A stretch of 64,000 nucleotides of DNA, taken from NCBI GenBank assembly GCA_017458065.1, contig JAFTGD010000051.1, positions 1 through 64,000 of the forward strand. The letters are read 5' to 3'. Source of the DNA: Oscillospiraceae bacterium (GTDB taxonomy: Bacteria > Bacillota > Clostridia > Oscillospirales > Oscillospiraceae). Under the pieces are notes generated by a model, which saw only the letters and a list, made by a program, of their open reading frames with translations, did not search any database and was not told where the DNA came from. The translations under genes were made by a program, and so were the position numbers. Of this stretch, positions 49,605-57,183 are shown piece after piece; the stretch's first letter is position 1; every line of letters starts with the position of its first letter.

Positions 49605-50758
49605 TTTTCCAGAAAGAAGTCGGTGAATCCCTGACCTATAAGTTTGCCCAGGCGGCGGCGGATATGCGCGCCCACGGCCGCGAGATCATCTCGCTCGGCC
49701 TGGGAGAGCCGGATTTCAAAACGCCGCAGTATGTGCTGGACGCCACCAGCGAAGCGATGAACGCAGGCTTCACGCATTATTCGGCGACACAGGGCCTTCC
49801 GGAGTTCCGTGAACTGATTGCCGGCGACATGAACGCGCGCTTCGGCGCGGAGTACAAGGCGGCGGATATCGTGGTCACGCCCGGCATCAAGCCGGCGGTC
49901 TTTTTTGCCCTCTGCGCCCTGCTGGAACCCGGGGACGAGGTCGTCCTCTTCTCGCCGTACTATGTGAGCTATCCCGCCATGGTCAAGCTGGCAGAACCGC
50001 AGGCAAAGATCGTCAACGTGGCGCTGGACAGCAGCTTCCGCCTGGACCCGGAAAGCCTGCGCGCGGCGGTGACCCCGAAGACCAAATGCATTCTCTTCAA
50101 CAATCCCAATAACCCGACCGGCAAGGTCTTTACCAAAGAGGAGATCGACCTGCTGGTCTCCCTGGCGCTGGAGAACGATGCCTGGATCATCTCAGACGAG
50201 GTGTATGAAAAGCTGCTTTACACCGGCAGTACCCAGATCGGCCTTGCAAGCTATCCCGAGATCCGGCATCGCCTGATCGTGACGAATGGCTTCAGCAAGT
50301 CCCATGCCATGACCGGCTGGCGTCTCGGCTATGCCATCGGCGCCCACGATGCGATCGTGAAGATCAACAAGCTGCAGCAGCACATCAACACCAACACCTG
50401 CACCTTTGTCCAGAAGGGTGCCTGCTCGATCTATACCCATGAGCCGGACCATATCGCGCCCTATGTCGCGGAGCTGGAACGCAGGATCGGCTTCTTCCAT
50501 GCCGAGCTGAACGCCCTGCCCTACATGAGAGCAGTCAAGCCGGAAGCGGGCTTCTTCTGCTTTGCGGATATCTCGGCGGCAGGGAAGGACTCCAACAGCT
50601 TCTGTGCCGATCTCCTGCAGGCGACGGGCATCGCCTCGACGCCGGGCATTGCCTTCGGCCCCGAGTGGGACAGCTATGTGCGCTTTTCCTTTGCGGTCCC
50701 CATGGCGACGCTGGAGCGGGCCGCCGGCCTGCTGAGGGCGTACGATCCCAACGCCTGA
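49601..50758 (+). CDS. Class I/II aminotransferase (aspartate/aromatic type)
   Basis: A 385-aa fold-type I PLP enzyme: LGLGEPDFKTPQYVLDA, HYSATQGLPEFREL, NNPNNPTGKVFTKEE, SDEVYEKLLYTG and the lysine in NGFSKSHAMTGWRLGYAIG, so it is a subgroup-I aminotransferase acting on 2-oxo acids. It starts inside the phosphoglycosyl transferase gene (ATGA overlap) and is followed by a 2-hydroxyacid dehydrogenase and an ATP-grasp ligase. Base composition turns GC-rich from here. A role in making an amino acid for the glycan is my inference; a plain aspartate aminotransferase is possible. Confidence 0.9.
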   Translation: MIFQKEVGESLTYKFAQAAADMRAHGREIISLGLGEPDFKTPQYVLDATSEAMNAGFTHYSATQGLPEFRELIAGDMNARFGAEYKAADIVVTPGIKPAVFFALCALLEPGDEVVLFSPYYVSYPAMVKLAEPQAKIVNVALDSSFRLDPESLRAAVTPKTKCILFNNPNNPTGKVFTKEEIDLLVSLALENDAWIISDEVYEKLLYTGSTQIGLASYPEIRHRLIVTNGFSKSHAMTGWRLGYAIGAHDAIVKINKLQQHINTNTCTFVQKGACSIYTHEPDHIAPYVAELERRIGFFHAELNALPYMRAVKPEAGFFCFADISAAGKDSNSFCADLLQATGIASTPGIAFGPEWDSYVRFSFAVPMATLERAAGLLRAYDPNA

Positions 50759-50812
50759 GTTCCGCCGCAATCCTGCCGGCACCCCATGATCATAATAACT
50801 GAGGAGCTATAT

Positions 50813-51817
50813 ATGACAAGCTGTAAAATCCTGCTGACGAGGAGCATGCTTCCCGGCGATCTGCAGTATATCCGCGACGGACTGGATAAGCTGGTCCCGG
50901 ACCGGTACGAGCTCACCGTTCCGCCCGCCTTTGACGAGGAAACCCTCTGCGCGGAAGCGGCGGATGCCGATGTCCTGCTGGGGCCCTTCGTCACCGAAAA
51001 GCTTCTGCAATCCGCGCCGAAGCTCCGCCTGATCCAGGTTCCCTGGACCGGGATGGACACCTTCAACTTCTCCGCGGTGCAGAACAGCGAAGTCCCCATC
51101 TGCAACACCCATTCCAACGCCGATGCGGTTGCGGAGCTGGCTCTCGCGCTGACGCTGGACCTCACCAAAAAGCTGTCCTATCACGACCGCAAGATGCGCC
51201 GTGGCAGCTGGAACCGGGATCAGCAGCCTCTGAATCTGAAGTCCGCCATGATCCGCGGCAGCACGGTCTGCATCCTCGGCCTCGGCAATATCGGGGGCCG
51301 GATCGCGGCCTTGTTCAAGGCCTTCGGCGCCACGGTATACGGGACCAGCAACCGCCTTGAGAATCACGGCGGCACAGACCGCGTCTATCCCCAGGCGGAG
51401 ATGCAGAACGTCGCCGGCCGGGCGGATATCGTCGTCTGTGCCTTGCCGCTTACGCCGGAGACCCGCGGCCGTATCAATACGGCCTTCCTTTCGGCGCTGA
51501 AGCCGGGAGCGCTGCTGGTGAATGTCTCCCGCGCTGCCGTGATCGACGAGGACGCAGTCTTCGAAGCGCTCGGCTCCGGGCAGATCGGCGGCTTTGCGGC
51601 CGATGTCTGGTGGAACGCGCCGAAACGCGGCGAGTCCGAGAGCTGGCCCTCTGCCAAGTACGCTTTCCAGAATCTGGAGAACGTCGTTCTGTCGCCGCAC
51701 CGCGCGGGCTTTGTCGACGGCAGTTTCCCGCACCTGGATGGCGCGGTGGAGAACATCGCGGCCCTGATCCTCGATCAGCCGCTGAAATGCCTTGTAGACA
51801 GGAGCAAAGCATACTGA
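50813..51817 (+). CDS. D-isomer-specific 2-hydroxyacid dehydrogenase
   Basis: A 334-aa NAD(P)-dependent dehydrogenase. Seen: ICNTHSNADAVAELALALTL, the nucleotide loop CILGLGNIGGRIAAL, VVCALPLTPETRGRIN, LVNVSRAAVIDEDAVF (catalytic Arg region) and VVLSPHRAGFVDG (catalytic His). It converts a 2-oxo acid to a D-2-hydroxy acid or the reverse. gaggag 6 bp before ATG 50813 decides the start. One base separates it from the ATP-grasp gene. Confidence 0.92.
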   Translation: MTSCKILLTRSMLPGDLQYIRDGLDKLVPDRYELTVPPAFDEETLCAEAADADVLLGPFVTEKLLQSAPKLRLIQVPWTGMDTFNFSAVQNSEVPICNTHSNADAVAELALALTLDLTKKLSYHDRKMRRGSWNRDQQPLNLKSAMIRGSTVCILGLGNIGGRIAALFKAFGATVYGTSNRLENHGGTDRVYPQAEMQNVAGRADIVVCALPLTPETRGRINTAFLSALKPGALLVNVSRAAVIDEDAVFEALGSGQIGGFAADVWWNAPKRGESESWPSAKYAFQNLENVVLSPHRAGFVDGSFPHLDGAVENIAALILDQPLKCLVDRSKAY

Positions 51818-51818
51818 T

Positions 51819-52805
51819 ATGGAAAAAGCTGTGAACATCCTGATCCTCTCCGCCGGTACGCGCAATAAGGTCGTGCAGTACTTTCGTCGTGCCTTCGGCC
51901 CCTGCGGGGGGCGCGTGATCGCAACGGACGCCCAGGCCATCGCCCCGGCGCTCTATGAGGCGGACGCCTGGTACGTCGTGCCCCGGATCAGCGATCCGTC
52001 CTATCTGGACGTTATCCTTGATATCTGCAAAAAAGAGCACATTACGGCCACGCTCTCCCTTATCGATCCGGAGCTCTCGCTGCTTGCGGAGAATGCGGAG
52101 CGCTTTGAGGAAGCGGGCGTCACGATCATCGGCTCCGGCTACGAGCTCTGTGAGCGGGCGCTCGACAAGATGGAGATGTACCGGTGGCTGTCGTCCCACG
52201 GCTACCGCTGTGCCAGAAGCTGGGACGATCTGTCAGACTTCCGCCGCGCGCTGGCAGCAGGCGAGGTATCCTTCCCGGTGTTTGTCAAGCCCGTACGCGG
52301 CAGCGCCTCCATCGCGATTTCCAAGGTCGCGGATATGGAGACGGTCGAGCTGCTCTTTGCCCACACCCCGGGCCTCATGGTACAGGAGCTGCTGAACGGT
52401 CAGGAGTACGGCGCCGACTGTTATATCGACCTGATCTCCGGCGAGACGGTATCCATCTTCACCAAGAAGAAGCTGCTGATGCGCGCCGGCGAGACGGATA
52501 AGGCGGTGAGCGTTCAGGACCCTGCGCTGTTCGGCTTGCTGGACCGCTTCATTCAGGAGTCCGGCTGGCGCGGACAGATCGACATCGATATCTTCCGTGT
52601 CGGCGGGGAATATGTCATATCCGAAGTCAACCCCCGCTTCGGGGGCGGGTATCCGCATGCCTATGAGTGCGGATGCGACCATATGAGCCTGATCCTCCGC
52701 AACCTCCTCGGCGAGGCGAACCCGCGGCGGATCGGCGAGTACGAAACAGGGGTCGTTATGATGAAATACAACGAAGTGATGATCCGGAAGGAGGCCGACC
52801 TGTGA
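51819..52805 (+). CDS. ATP-grasp ligase (CarB-like)
   Basis: A 328-aa ATP-grasp protein: an N-terminal Rossmann-like domain (NILILSAGTRNKVVQYF), the ATP loop PVFVKPVRGSASIAISKV, MVQELLNGQEYGADCYIDL, and the metal-binding EVNPRFGGGYPHAYECG. ATP-grasp enzymes activate a carboxylate as acyl phosphate and join it to an amine, thiol or similar group. The gene is tightly packed between a hydroxyacid dehydrogenase and a GT4 gene, suggesting it couples a carboxylic acid to a sugar amine or an amino acid. Substrates unknown. Confidence 0.85.
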   Translation: MEKAVNILILSAGTRNKVVQYFRRAFGPCGGRVIATDAQAIAPALYEADAWYVVPRISDPSYLDVILDICKKEHITATLSLIDPELSLLAENAERFEEAGVTIIGSGYELCERALDKMEMYRWLSSHGYRCARSWDDLSDFRRALAAGEVSFPVFVKPVRGSASIAISKVADMETVELLFAHTPGLMVQELLNGQEYGADCYIDLISGETVSIFTKKKLLMRAGETDKAVSVQDPALFGLLDRFIQESGWRGQIDIDIFRVGGEYVISEVNPRFGGGYPHAYECGCDHMSLILRNLLGEANPRRIGEYETGVVMMKYNEVMIRKEADL

Positions 52806-54076
52806 AGAAAAAAGTCTGGATCATGAACCATTATGCCGTGAACCAGCTGCTGAATCGGGGCGGAAGACACTACTGGATCGCCGAACAGCTTCAGCGGGAC
52901 GGATACGAACCGGTGATCTTTGGCTGCAATGCCAAGCAGGACGCAGACGAGGACTTTTTTCCGACTGCGGACGGTCCCGCGCCGCTGTGGAAGGTGGAGC
53001 ATTCGCCCTCGGGCATCCCCTTTGTGGTGATCCGCTCGATCCACTATAAGGGCAACGGCGTTTCCCGTGTCGCCAACATGGCGCTCTTCTCCGTGAACCT
53101 GATTGCCACAGCCAGGGAATATGCCCGTATCACAGGCGCACCGGATATCGTCTATGCCTCCTCAGTGCATCCTCTGACGGTCTTCGCCGGCGAGCAGATT
53201 GCGCGCCATTTCGGCGTCCCCTGCATCGGTGAGGTCCGCGACCTGTGGCCCGAGACCCTGGTGGCCTATGGCTCGGTGAAGCGGGACAGCGCGTTCGGCC
53301 GCCTGCTCTACGCCGGGGAAAAGCTGATGTACTCTCGCGCCGACGCCATGGTTTTCACGATGGAAGGCGCCCCGGATTACATCCGTGAGCATGGCTGGGA
53401 TACCGACCAGGGCGGCCCCATCAACCTCGACCGCGTCTACAATGTCAATAACGGCGTGGACCTGGAGGCTTTTGACCGGAATGTCACGGACTTTCCATTT
53501 CCGGACCCGGACCTGGACGACCCCGACAGCTTCTGTGTCGTCTATACCGGCGCTGTCCGCCGTGCCAACAACCTCGGTCTCATGCTGGACGCGCTGGAGT
53601 ACCTGCGGGATCTCCGGAACCTGAAGATCCTCATCTGGGGCCGCGGCTATGAGATCGACGCTCTCACAAAGAAGGCTGCCGAACGCGGACTTTCCGACCG
53701 CTTCGTCTTCAAGCCTTTTGTGAACAAGCAGTACATCCCGTCGATCCTCTCCAAAGCGGATGTCTGCCTCATGCACTGGGAGCGCAGCAGCGTCAACGAT
53801 TACGGCTACGACTATAACAAGCTCTTCGAGTACCTCGCCTCCGGCAAGGTGGTTTTCTCCACCATCCAGTCCGGCCACAGCCTCCTCGTGAGTCACGACT
53901 GCGGCATCGAGACGGACGGCCCCACGCCGAAGGACTTTGCCGACGGGCTCCGCCGGATCTATAACATGAGTCCTGAGGAGCGCGCGGACTGGGGCAGACG
54001 CGCCCGCGAGGCTGCCGCGTTCTATGACTTCCGCGTCCAGACACGCGTGCTGGAGCAGGCCATCGAGGCCGTATAA
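52802..54076 (+). CDS. GT4-family glycosyltransferase
   Basis: A 424-aa GT-B transferase. N-terminal acceptor domain starts KKVWIMNHYAVNQLLNRGGRH; the donor domain shows YTGAVRRANNLGLMLDAL, ILIWGRGYEIDALTKKAAE and the nucleotide site SSVNDYGYDYNKLFEYLASGK. Start is GTG 52802 behind aaggagg; the gene overlaps the ATP-grasp stop by four bases. It resembles the WbuB-type transferases that extend lipid-linked glycans in the cytoplasm. Confidence 0.9.
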   Translation: MKKKVWIMNHYAVNQLLNRGGRHYWIAEQLQRDGYEPVIFGCNAKQDADEDFFPTADGPAPLWKVEHSPSGIPFVVIRSIHYKGNGVSRVANMALFSVNLIATAREYARITGAPDIVYASSVHPLTVFAGEQIARHFGVPCIGEVRDLWPETLVAYGSVKRDSAFGRLLYAGEKLMYSRADAMVFTMEGAPDYIREHGWDTDQGGPINLDRVYNVNNGVDLEAFDRNVTDFPFPDPDLDDPDSFCVVYTGAVRRANNLGLMLDALEYLRDLRNLKILIWGRGYEIDALTKKAAERGLSDRFVFKPFVNKQYIPSILSKADVCLMHWERSSVNDYGYDYNKLFEYLASGKVVFSTIQSGHSLLVSHDCGIETDGPTPKDFADGLRRIYNMSPEERADWGRRAREAAAFYDFRVQTRVLEQAIEAV

Positions 54077-54089
54077 GGAGGAACAGAAT

Positions 54090-55175
54090 TTGAAATACGC
54101 ACTCATCGGCTGCGGCCGCATCGCCGTCAACCACATCCGGGCCGTCGTCAACAACGGCCTGGAGCTTGTCGCTGTCTGCGATCTTGTGCCTGAGCATATC
54201 GACATTCTCTTTGAAAAGACCGGCTATACCGGCACGCCCGCGCGCTATACGGACTACCGCGTCATGCTCGCCGAGCATCCCGAGCTGCAGCTTGTCGCCA
54301 TCGCCACCGACTCCGGCGTCCATGCCGAAATTGCCCTGGCCTGCCTCGACGCCGGGCTGCACGTCATCGTGGAGAAGCCCATGGCCATGTCCATGGAGGA
54401 TGCGGACCGGATCATCGCCCGCTCCCGCGAGACGGGGCTTCTGGTTTCGGTCTGCCACCAGAATCGCTTCAACATCGCTGTGCAGCGTATGCGCAAAGCG
54501 CTGGAGCAGGGGCGATTCGGCCGGCTCTCTCACGGCTCTGTCCATGTCCGCTGGAACCGCAATCGTGCCTACTACGAGCAGGCGCCCTGGCGCGGCAAGT
54601 GGGCCAGTGACGGCGGCGCGCTCATGAACCAGTGTATCCACGGGATCGATCTTCTGCGCTGGATGCTGGGCGACGAGGTGGAGGAGGTCTACGGCCTGAC
54701 CCGCCAGCAGTTCCACGATTATCTCGAGTGTGAGGATGTCGGCCTCGCCGTGCTGAAGTTCAAGAATGGCGCCATCGCCACGGTCGAAGGCACGGTGAAT
54801 GTGTACCCCAAAAACCTGGAAGAGACGCTCTACCTCTTCGGCGAGAAGGGGACCGTCAAGCTCGGCGGAACCTCCTGCAACAACATCGATGTCTGGGACT
54901 TTGTCGAAGCGGACGAAGGTGACGAGGAGAACCGCGGTCTCACGGAGGCAACGTCCAACGTCTATGGCAACGGACATACCAGCCTGTATGCCGACATGCT
55001 CTCAGCCATTGCGGAGAACCGCCGGCCCTATGTGGACGCGACTGCCGGACGGAACGCGCTTGAAGTGGTCCTGGCAATCTACAAGAGCCAGCTCACCGGT
55101 CTGCCCGTCCGCCTTCCCCTGGAGGACTTCCGGTCTACGGATCTCACGGGTCTTTTCGGCGAAGGCAGCCTCTGA
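54090..55175 (+). CDS. Gfo/Idh/MocA oxidoreductase (WbpB/WlbA-like)
   Basis: A 361-aa NAD-dependent sugar oxidoreductase: ALIGCGRIAVNHIRAV (Rossmann loop), the VIVEKPMAMSMEDA motif with the catalytic-type EKP, and GGALMNQCIHGIDLLRWMLG. WbpB/WlbA oxidise C3 of UDP-GlcNAc uronic acid, and the next gene is a DegT aminotransferase as in the WbpB-WbpE pair. So a 3-amino sugar acid is a reasonable product, but no UDP-GlcNAc 6-dehydrogenase is here. TTG 54090 follows aaggagg. Confidence 0.9.
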   Translation: MKYALIGCGRIAVNHIRAVVNNGLELVAVCDLVPEHIDILFEKTGYTGTPARYTDYRVMLAEHPELQLVAIATDSGVHAEIALACLDAGLHVIVEKPMAMSMEDADRIIARSRETGLLVSVCHQNRFNIAVQRMRKALEQGRFGRLSHGSVHVRWNRNRAYYEQAPWRGKWASDGGALMNQCIHGIDLLRWMLGDEVEEVYGLTRQQFHDYLECEDVGLAVLKFKNGAIATVEGTVNVYPKNLEETLYLFGEKGTVKLGGTSCNNIDVWDFVEADEGDEENRGLTEATSNVYGNGHTSLYADMLSAIAENRRPYVDATAGRNALEVVLAIYKSQLTGLPVRLPLEDFRSTDLTGLFGEGSL

Positions 55176-55187
55176 AAGGAGAACAGC

Positions 55188-56306
55188 ATGGAATTTATCG
55201 ATCTCAAAGCCCAGTACCGCGCTCTGCAGCCCCGCATGGACGAGCGCATCCAGTCCGTCTTACAGAGCACACGCTTTATCGGCGGTCCCGAGGTGAAGGA
55301 ACTGGAGACTCAGCTTGCCGCCTTTGTCGGCCGGAAGCACTGCATCTCCTGTGCCAACGGCACTGAGGCGCTGCAGCTGGCCTTCATGGCCTACGGCGTG
55401 GAGGAGGGGGACGCGGTCTTCTGCCCGGATATGACCTTTATCTCATCGGTAGAGCCCGCTGTCATGCTGGGCGCCACCCCGGTCTTCTGCGATATCGACC
55501 CCGATACCTACAATCTGGATCCGCGCTCCCTGGAAGCGCATGTGGAGCAGGTCGAGCGCGAGGGAAAGCTCCGTCCCAGATTTGTCGTGGCGGTCGATTT
55601 TCTCGGCAACCCGGCGGATTTTGAAGCCATCTCCCGCATCTGTGACGCCCACGGACTGGTGCTCATCGAGGATGCCGCCCAGGCGACCGGCGCCTCCCAT
55701 CAGGGAAAGCGCTGCGGCAGCTTCGGCGACGTCGCGACCACGTCCTTCTTCCCGTCCAAGCCTCTCGGATGCTACGGCGACGGCGGCGCGGTCTTCACCG
55801 ACGATGACGAGACAGCCTCTCTTCTGAACTCGCTGAAGGTCCACGGGAAAGGGCCGAAGGGGAAGTATGACAACGTGCGCATCGGCCTGAACTCCCGTCT
55901 GGATACCCTCCAGGCCGCGGTGCTGCTGACCAAGCTGGAAGTGCTGGAAGACGAGATCAAGGTGCGCCAGCAGGTGGCCCGGCGTTATGCCGAAGCGCTC
56001 TCCGGCAAGCTGAAGGTGCCCTTCGTGAAGGAAGGAGATACCAGCGCCTGGGCGCAGTACTGTGTCCTGGCGGAGAGCCCGGCGCAGCGGCAGAAGGTGC
56101 TGGATGCCATGAAGGCTGCGAATGTCCCCAGCCTGATCTATTATCCTCATGTCCTGCACAAACTCGACGCATTTGCCCCATGGGAGAACACCCCCGCGCC
56201 GAATGCGGAACAGTACGCCGACTGCAACTTCGGCCTGCCTTTCTCGCCGTATCTGACGGAAGAGGACCAGCAGAAGGTCATCGACGTTGTGCTGAAAGCG
56301 CTGTGA
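55188..56306 (+). CDS. DegT/DnrJ/EryC1 sugar aminotransferase (2, WbpE-like)
   Basis: A 372-aa PLP aminotransferase. Seen: MEFIDLKAQYRALQPRMDER at the start (very like WbpE/WlbC), ANGTEALQLAFMAYGV, IEDAAQATGASHQGKRCGS, and TSFFPSKPLGCYGDGGAVF with the PLP lysine. It would aminate the 3-keto sugar made by the preceding oxidoreductase. SD aaggag. Last gene of the GC-rich half; an opposite-strand recombinase gene follows 19 bp later. Confidence 0.92.
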   Translation: MEFIDLKAQYRALQPRMDERIQSVLQSTRFIGGPEVKELETQLAAFVGRKHCISCANGTEALQLAFMAYGVEEGDAVFCPDMTFISSVEPAVMLGATPVFCDIDPDTYNLDPRSLEAHVEQVEREGKLRPRFVVAVDFLGNPADFEAISRICDAHGLVLIEDAAQATGASHQGKRCGSFGDVATTSFFPSKPLGCYGDGGAVFTDDDETASLLNSLKVHGKGPKGKYDNVRIGLNSRLDTLQAAVLLTKLEVLEDEIKVRQQVARRYAEALSGKLKVPFVKEGDTSAWAQYCVLAESPAQRQKVLDAMKAANVPSLIYYPHVLHKLDAFAPWENTPAPNAEQYADCNFGLPFSPYLTEEDQQKVIDVVLKAL

Positions 56307-56325
56307 GCAGTCAGCCTTCCGGGCT

Positions 56326-56901
56326 TCAGAACAGCTGCATCCGCAGATAGGCGGCGTCAAGCGTGTCCTGCGTGATCCCGAGGTAACGCTTGGTGATCTC
56401 AAAGCTCGAGTGGTTGTATACCATCATGATCACCTCCGGGCGGATCCGTGCCCGTGACCACGCGTTGTAACCCCAGGTTTTGCGCAGACTGTGGCACCCG
56501 ATATGGCCCGTCAGTCCAAGTGCGGCCGCGGCGGTGTGGAGGATCCGCCAGGCCTGCACCCGGCTGATTGGCTTTTCCTTCTTGCGGTGGTTGGAGAACA
56601 GATAAGCGCCCCTGTGCTGGGCAAAGTAGAGGGACAGCGCTTTCAGCGCCTCCCGGTTCAGCGCAATCCTGCGGTGTTTTCCCGTCTTCCGCTCCGTGAC
56701 CGAAAGATGATCCCGCAGCCGGCCGCGCTCAAAGTCATAGACGTCCTCCCAGCGCAGCCGCAGCAGGTCGCTGATGCGCAGGGCGGTGTGCGCCCCCAGC
56801 ACCACAAGCGTATAGTTCCGCAGTTCTCCGCGCTTCAGAAAGTAATTGGCCAGGGCCTTGAGCTCGCTTCTGTTCCGGATCGGATCAGTGGCAACAGACA
56901 T
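56326..56901 (-). CDS. Short tyrosine recombinase (FimB/FimE-sized)
   Basis: A 191-aa site-specific recombinase with only the catalytic domain plus a short N-terminal helix region, the size of the phase-switch recombinases FimB and FimE. Catalytic set is complete: Arg in TALRISDLLRL, Lys in ERKTGKHRRI, HSLR in CHSLRKTWGY, the second His in VYNHSSFEITK and Tyr in RYLGIT. It converges on the glycan locus and diverges from the helicase gene. ATG 56901 follows gaggag by 10 bp; the longer frame lacks an SD. Its substrate sites are not recognised in this window. Confidence 0.9.
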   Translation of the reverse strand: MSVATDPIRNRSELKALANYFLKRGELRNYTLVVLGAHTALRISDLLRLRWEDVYDFERGRLRDHLSVTERKTGKHRRIALNREALKALSLYFAQHRGAYLFSNHRKKEKPISRVQAWRILHTAAAALGLTGHIGCHSLRKTWGYNAWSRARIRPEVIMMVYNHSSFEITKRYLGITQDTLDAAYLRMQLF

Positions 56902-57010
56902 AAAAAATACACTCCTCACGATAAAATCTGCGTAAAGAAAACGCATTCATCAGTAAGGAATGTAACATATTAATGAGAAAGATAATTTCACATTTGGTTA
57001 CAGACAAGTT

Positions 57011-57040
57011 AGTATAGCATAAAATCTCTCTTTTTTTCAA
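57011..57040 (-). promoter_or_regulatory. Promoter of the tyrosine recombinase
   Basis: Minus strand TTGAAA (57040-57035), 18 bp, TATACT (57016-57011) preceded by TGC (extended -10). Leader of about 105 nt, AT-rich. Confidence 0.65.
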
Positions 57041-57115
57041 CACCAAATACGAGTTTACAATTAATTAACATTTACTACAGGTACTGAAAGTGCCTGATAT
57101 AAACAATTTTTACCG

Positions 57116-57163
57116 AATCCCCGATGTAACGGAATCATTACTCTGTTACATCGGGGATTTTTT
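57116..57163 (+). terminator. Terminator-like hairpin in the helicase leader (possible attenuator)
   Basis: Perfect 15-bp stem aatccccgatgtaac (57116-57130) / gttacatcggggatt (57145-57159), 14-nt loop, then tttt. It stands only 21 bp before the helicase start on the same strand. The -10-like tgatataaa at 57095-57103 lies upstream. No upstream gene on this strand needs it except a distant one, so it may be an attenuator. Confidence 0.7.
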
Positions 57164-57183
57164 GCGTTTCCGGGGGTGATTTG

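Noticed and set aside
57116..57159. Inverted repeats considered as recombinase half-sites of an invertible promoter
   Set aside because: The arms are only 14 bp apart, too close to enclose a promoter, and a T-tract follows, so a terminator or attenuator is the better reading.
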